Shown here: positions 25,124 to 34,708 of the stretch, piece by piece
How the letters are laid out: every line of letters starts with the position of its first letter
How positions within the stretch are numbered: position 1 is the stretch's first letter
Assembly (NCBI GenBank): GCA_019694655.1
Contig: JAIBBN010000009.1
Coordinates: forward strand, 61,379 to 125,378
Origin: Leptospirales bacterium
GTDB lineage: Bacteria; Spirochaetota; Leptospiria; Leptospirales; Leptonemataceae
Reading direction: 5' to 3'
DNA length: 64,000 nt
Position numbers and translations under genes: made by a program
The notes under the pieces: generated by a model
The model's input: only the letters and a program-made list of their open reading frames with translations
The model's database searches: none
What the model was told of the DNA's origin: nothing

Positions 25124-26143
25124 GTGCCCTACCAATTGTTCAGTGAAGACGATCGCCAGGCTGTCTTGCGCCGTGAAGCGCTGTACATGCGACAGGCATG
25201 GGCGGCGCGGATACTTTCGGCGCTGGCCCTGGCCGGCTCGGCGCTCTGGATCGTAGCTGACAATTGGCCGGCGGCGGCTTTGACGCCGCTGGCCATGGCT
25301 CTGGCATTGGCGGCGGCGGCGCGCATCCTGCGCCGGCAGACGCAGGCGATACCGGACTTACTGAGTTTTGATTTTGGCGAGGGACAGCTTCGCTTTCGCC
25401 AGGGCGCCAGGCGTCTGGATCTTGGGGCCGCGCAGGTTGCTGGCATTGGCGTCCAGCCCCTCGGTCGCGGACGCTCAGCCGCCAGCCTGCTGCTAAGAGA
25501 TGGCAGCGTCATTGTGCTGCAACGACCCGGTAGCTTGCGGCGCGCCGAAGCCTTTGCTGCTTGCCTCGACCGCTGTCTGCAACGGATGCGCAGACGTTCG
25601 CAGTCGACGCCCGATCTGGACGAGAGCGTGGTCGAGAGTCGCCACGGCGAGGGCTGGCGCTGGCAGTGGCGCAACACGGATGCTGGTAGTTTGCTATGGC
25701 TGGCCCTTTTCCTGGCAGCGATGGCGCTGGCGGCATGCGGACCCCTGAGCGAACTGTTTTCGAAAAGCAGGCTGCAAGACGCCGGCCTCATGGTCTGGAT
25801 CTCTACGGCAGTGGCGCTGATCCTCGCAGTTCTGGCGACGGTATCGCTCTTTGCGGCGATGCGCCGTTGGCGTCGGGCTTCGACATTGCAACTTGAGCAG
25901 GGCCGGCTGTCGCTGGAGGGCTACAGCATGGAGCGCCGCTCAATGCGGGCGATGAAGCTCTATCTGCGTCTGGATCAGGAACCGGCCTTGATTCTGTTCC
26001 GAGAAGCTGGCGATCTTGAAGGCGCGCTGGCTCTGCGCGGCAAGCACGTGCTTCGTCTTGGCGGCCTGTCGCTCCTGGCCGCCTTGAGTCTCTACTTCCG
26101 GCTGCAGCGCGTTCTGGGCCTGTCCGCTAGCGAACGCGATTGA
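25124..26143 (+). CDS. Membrane protein of unknown function
   Basis: A 339-residue protein starting at GTG. It has two helices near residues 26-66 and two more near 190-210 and 220-246. Between and after these are soluble domains rich in beta strands, LSFDFGEGQLRFRQGARRLD and LQLEQGRLSLEGYSMERR, that look alike and may be PH-like folds. I do not recognise a family, although the two-fold arrangement suggests an internal duplication. It is 25 bases after the udg gene and 58 before purB. Confidence 0.7.
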   Translation: MPYQLFSEDDRQAVLRREALYMRQAWAARILSALALAGSALWIVADNWPAAALTPLAMALALAAAARILRRQTQAIPDLLSFDFGEGQLRFRQGARRLDLGAAQVAGIGVQPLGRGRSAASLLLRDGSVIVLQRPGSLRRAEAFAACLDRCLQRMRRRSQSTPDLDESVVESRHGEGWRWQWRNTDAGSLLWLALFLAAMALAACGPLSELFSKSRLQDAGLMVWISTAVALILAVLATVSLFAAMRRWRRASTLQLEQGRLSLEGYSMERRSMRAMKLYLRLDQEPALILFREAGDLEGALALRGKHVLRLGGLSLLAALSLYFRLQRVLGLSASERD

Positions 26144-26201
26144 CCCGAGGCGCCGGCGCACGCCAGTGGAACTGCGCCTTTCGTCGCTGCAGGAACCAGA
26201 T

Positions 26202-27506
26202 ATGATCGATCGCTACTCCAATCCAGAAATTGCCCGTCTCTGGGAACTGGAATACAAGTTTCAGGTCTGGGTTGAAATCGAGCTGGCGGTCTGCGAGGCC
26301 TGGCAGCGACGCGGCGTGATCAGCGCCGAAGATCTTGCCGCAATTCAAAAGGGAGCGCGCTTTCAGCTGCCGCGCATCCTGGAAATCGAAGCCGAGGTGC
26401 AGCACGATGTAATTGCCTTCCTGACCAATTTGCGCGAAAACATTGGACCGGCCGGCCGTTTTGTGCACTACGGTCTGACCAGTTCCGACGTCGGCGACAC
26501 GGCGCTTTGTGTTCAGATGATGCGTTCCGCGCAAATTCTGGAACAACGTTTGCAGTCTCTGATCGAGGCGGTGCGCCTGCAGGCCATTCGCCACAAAGAT
26601 CAAACGATGATTGGTCGTACGCACGGCATCCATGGCGAGCCGACGACGCTGGGGTTGAAGTTTGCCTACTTTTACGCGGAGCTGCAGCGCGATCTGGCCA
26701 GATTGCAGCGGGCGCGCGAAGAAATTTCTGTCGGCAAACTTTCCGGCGCTGTCGGAACATTTTCCAATATCGATCCGGATGTTGAGGCCGAGGTCTGCGC
26801 AGCGCTTGGCCTGAAGCCGGATCCGATCAGCACTCAGGTAATCAATCGCGACCGCCATGCGATGTTCATGGCCGTGCTGGGGGTTATCGCCGGCGGCCTG
26901 GAAAGGATGGCCCAGGAGATTCGACTGCTGCAGAAATCCGAAGGCCGGGAGCTTGAGGAGCCTTTTGCCAGCGGTCAAAAAGGGTCGAGCGCCATGCCGC
27001 ACAAGCGCAATCCGGTAATCTGCGAACGAATCTGCGGCCTGGCGCGCGTGATTCAGTCCAATGTGCAAGCCGCCTACCGTGATATGCCGCTGTGGCACGA
27101 GCGAGATATCTCACACTCCTCTGCCGAGCGGGTAATCCTGCCGGACAGCATCATTGCCCTGGAATACATCCTTGGCAAGATGCACTACGTCATTGCCAAC
27201 CTGCATGTGTATCCAGAAAATATGCAGCGTGTACTCAACCACACGCGCGGACTGCTCTTTTCTCAAAAGTTGTTGCTGCGACTGATTGACCTGGGCCTGG
27301 AACGCGAACAGGCCTACCAGTGTGTGCAGTCCGCGTCGATGGATGTATGGGCCGATCCCGGCCTGACACTGCGCGATCGTATCCAGCGTGATGCGGTCGC
27401 CGGCCCCCTGCTGGATAAGACCGCACTTGATGAGCTGTTTCAAATTGGCCCCTATTTGCGCAATGTGGACGCCATTTTCCATCGGCTTGGCCTGATTCAG
27501 GCCTGA
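26202..27506 (+). CDS. purB: Adenylosuccinate lyase
   Basis: A 434-residue enzyme of purine biosynthesis that cleaves SAICAR and adenylosuccinate to release fumarate. Its start MIDRYSNPEIARLW at 26202 is the normal family N terminus; the frame is open upstream from 26166. The superfamily signature GSSAMPHKRNPVICE is near residues 261-275. Histidine-containing TIGRTHGIHGEPTTLG is near 134-149 and HYGLTSSDVGDTAL near 87-100. Length fits the short (430-residue) type. Confidence 0.96.
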   Translation: MIDRYSNPEIARLWELEYKFQVWVEIELAVCEAWQRRGVISAEDLAAIQKGARFQLPRILEIEAEVQHDVIAFLTNLRENIGPAGRFVHYGLTSSDVGDTALCVQMMRSAQILEQRLQSLIEAVRLQAIRHKDQTMIGRTHGIHGEPTTLGLKFAYFYAELQRDLARLQRAREEISVGKLSGAVGTFSNIDPDVEAEVCAALGLKPDPISTQVINRDRHAMFMAVLGVIAGGLERMAQEIRLLQKSEGRELEEPFASGQKGSSAMPHKRNPVICERICGLARVIQSNVQAAYRDMPLWHERDISHSSAERVILPDSIIALEYILGKMHYVIANLHVYPENMQRVLNHTRGLLFSQKLLLRLIDLGLEREQAYQCVQSASMDVWADPGLTLRDRIQRDAVAGPLLDKTALDELFQIGPYLRNVDAIFHRLGLIQA

Positions 27507-27635
27507 AGCGGCCGCGGCGGCGGAGGTCAATGGTCGCTGCCAGGGGCCTGGTATTCTTGCCAATGGCAGACGCCTGCGGACCGGACTTCCGTCTTTAGTT
27601 GACCCCCGGCGGGCAGCCGGCGGAGGCTCCGCTGC

Positions 27636-29576
27636 ATGGAGAAAGAGTCGCTTTACCACCTGGTGCGCGATACGGTGGCAACCTTTGCTGAGCGTCCAAT
27701 CTACTGGGTAAAGCCGGACGGGCAGAATTTTCAAGCTGTCTCCTACTTCGGCTGGCGGGCCGACATGAAGCGCTTTAGCGCTTTCCTGCTGCACAAGTTA
27801 AATCTGCAGCACGGCGAGCCGGTCGCTTTACTCTGCGACAATCGCTACGAATGGAATCTGATTTGCCTGGGGATTGATACCGTTGGCGGCGTGGACGTGC
27901 CGCGCGGATGCGACGCAACCGCCGGCGATATCAAATACATCCTGAATCACACCGAAAGCGCCATTGTAGTCGTTGAGCATGAGCGAATGTTCAGGCAAAT
28001 CCTGGATCTGCTTTCAGAACTGCCGCATGTAAAGCATATCCTTTCCATCGAACCGCCGGAGCGACACAAGAAGCTGGAAGACAGCAAGCAAAAGCTGGGC
28101 AAGGTCAAGCTGCACTTCATGACCGACGCCCTGGCAATTGGCGAAGAGTTGATCGAGCAGCACGGCGAGAGTCTGCTGAAGAAACGCGGCGAGCAGATTC
28201 GTCCGCATGATCTGGCCACCATTATCTACACCAGCGGCACTACCGGCTCGCCCAAAGGCGTAATGCTTGATCACCGCGCCTTCTGCTGGGAGGTCTCGCA
28301 GGTTCAGACTGCCACGCCGCTGGAGGAACGCGACCGCGTAGTGATATTCTTGCCGCCCTGGCACATTGCTGAGCGCCTGCTGGAGCTGACGCTGCTGGCC
28401 TGTGGCGCAAGCATGGCGCCTTCTTCAGTCATCCATCTGGCTCACGACCTGGCGGCCATCAAGCCGACCGCTCTGGTATCGGTGCCGCGCGTCTGGGAGG
28501 GCCTTTACAAGCGCGTTTTTGACAACGTACGCAAAGCGGACGAGAAGAAGCAGCGACTCTTCAATTTTGCGCTGGATGTGGCCCTGACTTACACCGACGC
28601 CCTGGATACGCTGCTCGATCGTTTTGCCGAGACCGAAGAGGAAAAGCCTGTCGATCGAGCGTTGCGCAAAGGAATTGCCATTGGACTCTTGATTCCCTAT
28701 TCGGTACTGAACATCGTCGCCCAGTTGATCCTCAAGAAGGTGCGCGAGACGCTGGGCGGACGCATTCGCTTTGCCATTTCCGGCGCCGGTGCAATCCCGG
28801 AACATGTTGCCGTCTTCTTCCGCGCCGTTGGCATACCGATTCTCGACGGTTATGGAATGACCGAGACAACCGGCGTGGCGGCGCTTGGCGAACTTCCCTG
28901 GCCCAAGCGCGGAGCGGTAGGCAAACCTCTGCCCGGAGTGCAAATTCAGTTGCGCGATGAAACGGGCCGCGTTGTAGCCCGGCCTGGCGTCAAAGGCATC
29001 CTCTGGCATAAAGGACCGCACGTGATGAAGGGCTACTTCAAGGCCCCGGACAAGACGGCCGAAGTTATGAAGGACGGATGGTTGAATTCAGGGGACGTCT
29101 TCATGTGGACCCAGAGCGGCGAGGTCAAGTTCGCCGGTCGCGCCAAGGATACCATTGTGCTTGCTGGCGGAGAAAATGTGGAGCCGGGTCCAATTGAGAT
29201 GAAGCTGCTGGAGAGCGATTTTATCGGTCATTGCATGGTGATCGGTCAGGATCGCAAAACCCTTGGCGCATTGATTGTACCCAACTGGGATCGGGTGGCC
29301 GAACGATTGAAAGAGCAGGGCAAGAGTCCGCCGGAGGATCGCGGTCAGTGGGCCCACAACGCCGATATCAAGCGTCTTTTTGCGGAAGTGGTCAAAGAGA
29401 AGGTCTCAGCGCAAAGCGGCTTTAAGGCCTTTGAACGTCTTTCGGGTATTTCCATTCTCCACCGCGATTTCGAGAAGGGCAGGGAAATGACCGAGACAAT
29501 GAAGGTAAAAAGAAACGTGGTTCAGGACCTCTACCACAAGGAAATTGACGCCATATACAGCCACGAATCCGATTGA
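27636..29576 (+). CDS. Long-chain fatty acyl-CoA synthetase / AMP-binding protein
   Basis: A 646-residue adenylate-forming enzyme that activates fatty acids as acyl-CoA. The P-loop-like ATP motif IIYTSGTTGSPKGVMLDH is at residues 196-213. GYGMTETTGVAALG near 406-419 and GWLNSGDVFMWT near 480-491 are the A5 and A7 motifs; the Lys-bearing C-terminal segment is KVKRNVVQDLYHKEID. The length and the insertion of a long helical region (residues 285-380) fit FadD/LACS types. It has no signal peptide. Two acyl-CoA dehydrogenase genes lie 4 kb away, in keeping with fatty acid use. Confidence 0.93.
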   Translation: MEKESLYHLVRDTVATFAERPIYWVKPDGQNFQAVSYFGWRADMKRFSAFLLHKLNLQHGEPVALLCDNRYEWNLICLGIDTVGGVDVPRGCDATAGDIKYILNHTESAIVVVEHERMFRQILDLLSELPHVKHILSIEPPERHKKLEDSKQKLGKVKLHFMTDALAIGEELIEQHGESLLKKRGEQIRPHDLATIIYTSGTTGSPKGVMLDHRAFCWEVSQVQTATPLEERDRVVIFLPPWHIAERLLELTLLACGASMAPSSVIHLAHDLAAIKPTALVSVPRVWEGLYKRVFDNVRKADEKKQRLFNFALDVALTYTDALDTLLDRFAETEEEKPVDRALRKGIAIGLLIPYSVLNIVAQLILKKVRETLGGRIRFAISGAGAIPEHVAVFFRAVGIPILDGYGMTETTGVAALGELPWPKRGAVGKPLPGVQIQLRDETGRVVARPGVKGILWHKGPHVMKGYFKAPDKTAEVMKDGWLNSGDVFMWTQSGEVKFAGRAKDTIVLAGGENVEPGPIEMKLLESDFIGHCMVIGQDRKTLGALIVPNWDRVAERLKEQGKSPPEDRGQWAHNADIKRLFAEVVKEKVSAQSGFKAFERLSGISILHRDFEKGREMTETMKVKRNVVQDLYHKEIDAIYSHESD

Positions 29577-29600
29577 TTTGTTCCGGGTTGGCAGGGATAG

Positions 29601-30281
29601 ATGACTCAGGTCGTGACCCAGGAAAAGAAAAAGGTCCTGATAGTTGAAGACCATCCCTTGATGGTCGAGGGGCTGACGATTGCCATCAACCGCACGCCGG
29701 ACCTTGGAGTCTGCGGCAGCGCCGAGACAATAGCCGAGGCGCTAAAGAAAATTGAGAGCGCAGCCCCAGATGTCCTGATACTCGACCTCAATCTGAAAAG
29801 CGAAGAAAACGGACTGCAATCGATCAGCAAGCTGCGCGAGCTACATCCCGCACTGCCGATTCTGGTGCATTCGATGCACACCGAGCATACTTATATCGAG
29901 CGCTCGCTCAATGCCGGGGCGCGCGGCTATGTCAACAAGCGCGAAGGCAATGAGGCCCTGCTGGCTGCCATTCGAAAGGCGCTCAAGAATGAGACCTATT
30001 TGAATCCCGAAAATGCCAGTCGCATTGTCGATCGTCTCTTTCAGGGACAGCCGGAAACGCGGCGCGAGCCGGTACAGAATCTTTCCAATCGCGAGCTTGA
30101 AATTTTCGAAATGATCGGCCGCGGATCAAGCACCAGAGAAATAGCGCAAGCTTTAGCGCTCAGCGTGTCGACGATCGAAACGCATCGCGCTAATATCAAA
30201 AGCAAGCTGAAACTACAGAGTAACAGTCAGCTGGTCAAGGCTGCAGTGGAGTGGGTGCTGCGCTCCTCTGGCAGCGCCTGA
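29601..30281 (+). CDS. NarL/FixJ-type response regulator
   Basis: A 226-residue regulator with receiver and LuxR-type HTH domains. In the receiver, acidic Asp17 (IVEDHPLMVEG), phospho-acceptor Asp62 (LILDLNL) and Lys114 (VNKREG) are present. The C-terminal HTH reads LSNRELEIFEMIGRGSSTRE from about residue 159, then IAQALALSVSTIETHRANIK. It starts at an ATG preceded by GGCAGGG. It is convergent with the large histidine kinase gene 26 bases away, which is of the HisKA_3 type that partners with NarL-type regulators. Confidence 0.93.
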   Translation: MTQVVTQEKKKVLIVEDHPLMVEGLTIAINRTPDLGVCGSAETIAEALKKIESAAPDVLILDLNLKSEENGLQSISKLRELHPALPILVHSMHTEHTYIERSLNAGARGYVNKREGNEALLAAIRKALKNETYLNPENASRIVDRLFQGQPETRREPVQNLSNRELEIFEMIGRGSSTREIAQALALSVSTIETHRANIKSKLKLQSNSQLVKAAVEWVLRSSGSA

Positions 30282-30307
30282 AGCAGCCTACGGCCCCGGG
30301 CGCCTGA

Positions 30308-33274
30308 TCATGCTGGCCTGATCTCAAGGCCGTGCGTCGCTTCGGCATTTTCAGGTTCGAGGATATCGGGAGCGGTCGGCAGAAGCGGAACGCTTAAATA
30401 GACGACCACGCCGCGTTCCGGACGCGACCAGATACGCGTTCGTCCGCCAAGCAGTGCAATGCGCTCGCGCATAAATCCAAGACCGCTGCCGCCCTGTGGC
30501 CGCCGTGCTGGGGCCGCAAAACCTGCGCCGTTGTCGCAGACCAGCCCCACCAGCCGATTGCGATACAGATGCAGCCGTACCCGGCACAAACTGGCTGCCG
30601 AATACTTTAGCGCATTGCTCAGCGCCTCTTGCATGACTCGAAAAACTGAAATTTCAACGACCTCTTCAAAACGCTGTTCCGGCATGTCCTCGGCCGCTTC
30701 GACCTGCAATCCGGCAATGGCTGTAATCTGCGCCGCCATTTGCCGCAATGCTGCGGCCAGACCAAAGCCCTGTAATGTGGCAGGCGTCAGAAGCTGAGCG
30801 ATGTTATGAATTTCGTCGATAGTATCGAGGACGATCTGGCGGATGCGATCGAGCGCTTCGGAGGCCTCGCCCCTTTGATCATCGGCAATCATGCTTCGCG
30901 CGTTTTCGACGCCCAGCAGCGTCGCCGATACCATCTGGCCGACGCCGTCATGCAGCTCGCGCGCAAAGCGTCGCCGTTCTTCTTCCTGTCCCTGCAGTAG
31001 CAAACGCGAGCGTTCCTGCTGGCGCCGGCTCGCTGCGGCCTGCTGCTTCAGCCGAAATGCCTCAGCACGGCGCTCGCTGGCTACCTGCGCCGTAACGTCT
31101 CGGAGAAAGTAGGATCCAGCTACCGCCTCTTGATTCTGGCCGTAGATGGCCTGGCAGGAAAAATCATAGTAGTGCGCTCGACCGTGGCGGTCTATCAATT
31201 CGACGCGCCGACTGTAGGCGCGCTCTTGGTTTACGGCGGTAATGATCTGCGTCCAGATCTGTCGATCGGCGGAGGCCGGCAGCGTTTCCAGAAAACTCTG
31301 TCCCGCGGCAACGCTGATGCCGTAGATATTCCTGACGAAGTCGGATAGTTTCTGGTTAAACGAGAGCAGTTTGCCCTGCGCATCCAGCGAAAAGATTGGA
31401 TCGCCGGCGCTTTCAAATATTGCGGCGAGCTGGCCGCGTTGCTCGGCCACCAGCTGTTCATTGCGGATCCGCTCCGTAACGTCCAGTATAACGCTGTCCC
31501 AGCGCAGCGCCCCATTGGATTCGCGGCGCGGCTGGGCGCGGACTTGCAGCCAGCGCCAGCTGCCATTGCGATGTTGCACGCGCACAATTTCCTCAAGAAT
31601 TCGTAAATCCCCGGGGCAATCCTTCATTCCCAGCGCAGGAGACTGGCGATCCTCGGGGTGCAATCCAGCAAAGGAAAGTTGTGGATGACTCATGATCTCT
31701 TCGGTTGAATAGCCGAGCAGGTCTTCGATGGAGTTGCTCAAGTAACGGTACTGTATGGCGCCATCGGCAGTGCGGACGTAGCGTGCGATTGCGCCGCCAG
31801 GAATATTATTGGCGATCGAACTGATCAAGTATTCGGTCTCTCTTAGCTGTTCCTCATGTTTGATACGATCCGTAATATCGGCCATCACGCCAAACAATCG
31901 TTCTGGTTCCTCAAGCGGATTGCGGTAGAGGCGACCGGAAGCTTCCATCCAGCGCAGGGCGCCATCCGGCCGGCGCGTGCGAAATTTTACGGAGTATGCG
32001 CCGGCCGGATCCAGAAAACAACGTTGGATTGCTTCAGGTATGGCCGGCCTGTCGTCGGCAAAAACATGATGTATGAATGCTTCATAACTGCCGCCAAAGG
32101 CCGCCATCGGCACGCCAAAGAGGGCGGCAACCTCGGCGCTCCAATCGACGCGGTTGCTTGCGACGTGCCAGACCCAGGCGCCAAGATTCGAGGAACTCAA
32201 TGCAATCCGCAACAGCGCCTCGCGGTCGGCCAGTTCGCGCAATGTCGACTCGCGATCACGCTGGCGTTCCTCCAGGGCGGCGGCCATGCGATTGAAAGCC
32301 AAACCGAGATCTCGCACTTCGTGCGTGTGTGAATCGATCGACGCACGGGCGCGATGCTGGCCTTCGCCAAAGCGACGCATTGCATCGACCAGATGTTCCA
32401 GAGGGCGTAGAAACTGGCGGTCTCCAGAGATGAACAGTGCAGCGCCGGCGAAAAAGGCAAGGGCTACAACAGCCATCAATGCCAGGCGCAACCAGCGAGT
32501 CGAGGCGCCAATTGCCGCATCCGGATAAACTACAGCTACGGTCCAGCCGCCTGGATAGACTGGTTGCCGATATCCGCTGTAGCTTTCGCCGGAAGAGCGA
32601 AATCCGATCCAGCCGCCTTCCTCGCCTGGCAAACCCTGCGCTGCCAGTTCTCTGGCTTGAAAGCGATTGCCGCCGCCCACGTAGGCGCCGTGGCGGTCCA
32701 TCAACAAGGCCAGTCCGCCATGAGAGATGGAAAGCGCCTCCACAGCGTTTTGCAGCTCCTCGCGAAACACGGTGCCGCCTACGACGCCGCGCAAACTCCC
32801 GGCAGGATCGCGGACCGGAACCATGAACAAGGCCACGCTCCGTCCAGAGATCCGACTTTCGTAAAAGTCGCTGATTTCCGGTTTGCCGGTGCGAAATTGT
32901 CGAGCAATGGGCATGTCGCCCATATTTACCCGGCTGCCGTCAGGCCTTGTTACCATGCCATCCAGATTGGCGAAGGCCAGATAGGAGAGGTCGTCGCTAA
33001 TTCGCCGCTGCTCGTGTTGCAAGCTCACAGCAAGCGCATTGGCGGGAAGTTTGGAAAGCTCCGGCGAACGTGCGATTGTCTCTAGAATCGCAAGACGCTC
33101 CTCGAAGCGCGCGCCCAGCAAATGGGCGCTCAAACGCGCCTCGCTTTGAGCGGAATCCTCAAATTGGGCGCGCAGCTGCCGCTGAGCAAAAAAGTGAATG
33201 GCCAGCAGTCCAAGGACGGCCATCGGAACGATTGCCACTGCCGCGGTGATAAGCTGGCGATGAAACAGGCGCAT
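30308..33274 (-). CDS. PAS-domain sensor histidine kinase, NarX/DesK-like (HisKA_3)
   Basis: A 988-residue membrane kinase starting MRLFHRQLITAAVAIVP at 33274; the upstream in-frame codon at 33352 is less likely. An N-terminal helix (about residues 8-28) and a second one (about 276-296) enclose an extracytoplasmic Cache-like sensor (VEALSISHGGLALLMDRHGA). A HAMP segment (HLVDAMRRFGEGQHRARAS) follows, then at least three PAS domains. The kinase core is HisKA_3, FARELHDGVGQMVSATLLG with phospho-His near residue 770, then a HATPase with N-box ALSNALKYS and glycine-rich GGSGLGFMRERIALLGGRTR. It likely phosphorylates the convergent NarL-type regulator next door. The ligand is unknown. Confidence 0.93.
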   Translation of the reverse strand: MRLFHRQLITAAVAIVPMAVLGLLAIHFFAQRQLRAQFEDSAQSEARLSAHLLGARFEERLAILETIARSPELSKLPANALAVSLQHEQRRISDDLSYLAFANLDGMVTRPDGSRVNMGDMPIARQFRTGKPEISDFYESRISGRSVALFMVPVRDPAGSLRGVVGGTVFREELQNAVEALSISHGGLALLMDRHGAYVGGGNRFQARELAAQGLPGEEGGWIGFRSSGESYSGYRQPVYPGGWTVAVVYPDAAIGASTRWLRLALMAVVALAFFAGAALFISGDRQFLRPLEHLVDAMRRFGEGQHRARASIDSHTHEVRDLGLAFNRMAAALEERQRDRESTLRELADREALLRIALSSSNLGAWVWHVASNRVDWSAEVAALFGVPMAAFGGSYEAFIHHVFADDRPAIPEAIQRCFLDPAGAYSVKFRTRRPDGALRWMEASGRLYRNPLEEPERLFGVMADITDRIKHEEQLRETEYLISSIANNIPGGAIARYVRTADGAIQYRYLSNSIEDLLGYSTEEIMSHPQLSFAGLHPEDRQSPALGMKDCPGDLRILEEIVRVQHRNGSWRWLQVRAQPRRESNGALRWDSVILDVTERIRNEQLVAEQRGQLAAIFESAGDPIFSLDAQGKLLSFNQKLSDFVRNIYGISVAAGQSFLETLPASADRQIWTQIITAVNQERAYSRRVELIDRHGRAHYYDFSCQAIYGQNQEAVAGSYFLRDVTAQVASERRAEAFRLKQQAAASRRQQERSRLLLQGQEEERRRFARELHDGVGQMVSATLLGVENARSMIADDQRGEASEALDRIRQIVLDTIDEIHNIAQLLTPATLQGFGLAAALRQMAAQITAIAGLQVEAAEDMPEQRFEEVVEISVFRVMQEALSNALKYSAASLCRVRLHLYRNRLVGLVCDNGAGFAAPARRPQGGSGLGFMRERIALLGGRTRIWSRPERGVVVYLSVPLLPTAPDILEPENAEATHGLEIRPA

Positions 33275-33465
33275 GACTCTACAGGCCTTCTCAGACTTGC
33301 AGCCTGGCAATCGCCTGCAAACATAAATAGCGGCCGCCACGATGGCGCCCAAAAAAGAGTCAGGGCCGTTGACTGCCTTAAAAGAGACTTGCCTGATTGA
33401 GTGCTGCTTGAGGCGCAGGATCTAACGGCTGCCGATGGTGCCGGGCGGGAAAGCCAATCGTAGCT

Positions 33466-34695
33466 TTATCGCAGCCGACGCAATTCGGCGCGGGCGATGA
33501 TCTGTTTCTGGATCTCGGAAGCGCCGCCGCCAATCTCGGCCAGCTTCACGTCGCGGTACAGCCGGGCTACAGGATACTCCTCCATGTAGCCGGCGCCGCC
33601 GTGGATTTGCAGCGCCATATTGGCGCACTCGCGAGCGTAGGTGGAAGCAAGCAACTTGACCTCCGCCGAGCGAGCGGCCAGCTCGATGCCCACGCCGTTG
33701 TGTTGACGCTGTCGTCCGCGGCGTCTGCTTGAACTGCCTTCTTCACCCTCGCCTGTTGCCTCGCGCTCTTGATCGTAGAGCCAGGCCGTTTCCATTAAGA
33801 GCAGCCAGGCCGCATCGCGGCGCGTAAGCATATCTGCAAGCATGAAGCCAACCAGCTGGTGCTTCTGCAGGGGGCGGCCAAAGGATTTGCGTTCGCGAGC
33901 GTAACGACGCGCGGCCGTGAGACAGGCCTCAATGGCGCCAACGGAATAGGCGGCAAGGGCCAGGCGTTCTTTATTGAAGGCTTCCATAGTAATCCGAAAG
34001 CCGCGACCAACGCCGCCCATGATATTTTCGCGCTTCAATCGCACATCCTCGAAGAAAAGTTCGCCCGTAGGCGAGGCGCGAAAGCCAAGCTTCTCCATGG
34101 GCTTGCCGCGACTGACGCCGGCGGCGTGCAAGTCCACAATCCAGTGCGTCAAACCCAGATCGCGGCCATCCTCGCTGAAGGTGCGAGCAAGCGTCAAAGC
34201 GTAGTCGGCAAGCGGCGCATTGGTGATGTAGGTCTTCTGTCCGTTCAGCAGAAATTCGTCGCCGCGCTGCCGAACGTTACAGCGCAAAGCCGAAACGTCC
34301 GAGCCGGCGCCCGGTTCGGTCACAGCAAGGCAGCCAATTTCATTGCCGGCAATCAGCTCCGGCAGGTGTTGCTGGCGCTGCAAATCGCTGCCGTGAATGG
34401 CAATCGGACCGCCAAACAGGCTGACCGAGGCGCCCACCGAAAGAAAGCTGGAACCGCAAGCCTCGCCCAGCGCCACGTGCGCCAGGGTGTTCAACAGATA
34501 ACTGGCGCCGTCGCCGCCGTACTTAGCTGGCAAGCCAAGGCCATTGTATCCAGCGCGTCCCAGCTCCTGCCAGCGTTCGCGCGGCAACATTCCGGCGGCG
34601 TCCATCGCGGCCGCTGTGGGCGCGATCTTACGCTGACAGAACTCCCGGAAGCTATCATAAAACTCTTGTTCTTCGCTATTCAGTTCCAGATCCAT
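33466..34695 (-). CDS. Acyl-CoA dehydrogenase (second of the pair)
   Basis: A 409-residue FAD enzyme that introduces a 2,3-double bond into acyl-CoA. Family blocks include CLAVTEPGAGSDVSAL near residues 116-131, GLTHWIVD near 171, and IHGGAGYMEEYPVARLYRDVK near 366-386. The Glu-bearing block after the strand (FNKERLALAA) suggests catalytic Glu on helix G, as in isovaleryl-CoA type enzymes. A polar insertion of about 18 residues (EGEEGSSSRRRGRQRQHNG) interrupts a helix before the last block. The ATG at 34695 has CGGAG upstream. It lies 13 bases after the other dehydrogenase gene. Confidence 0.92.
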   Translation of the reverse strand: MDLELNSEEQEFYDSFREFCQRKIAPTAAAMDAAGMLPRERWQELGRAGYNGLGLPAKYGGDGASYLLNTLAHVALGEACGSSFLSVGASVSLFGGPIAIHGSDLQRQQHLPELIAGNEIGCLAVTEPGAGSDVSALRCNVRQRGDEFLLNGQKTYITNAPLADYALTLARTFSEDGRDLGLTHWIVDLHAAGVSRGKPMEKLGFRASPTGELFFEDVRLKRENIMGGVGRGFRITMEAFNKERLALAAYSVGAIEACLTAARRYARERKSFGRPLQKHQLVGFMLADMLTRRDAAWLLLMETAWLYDQEREATGEGEEGSSSRRRGRQRQHNGVGIELAARSAEVKLLASTYARECANMALQIHGGAGYMEEYPVARLYRDVKLAEIGGGASEIQKQIIARAELRRLR

Positions 34696-34708
34696 GTGCG
34701 ACTCCGGA

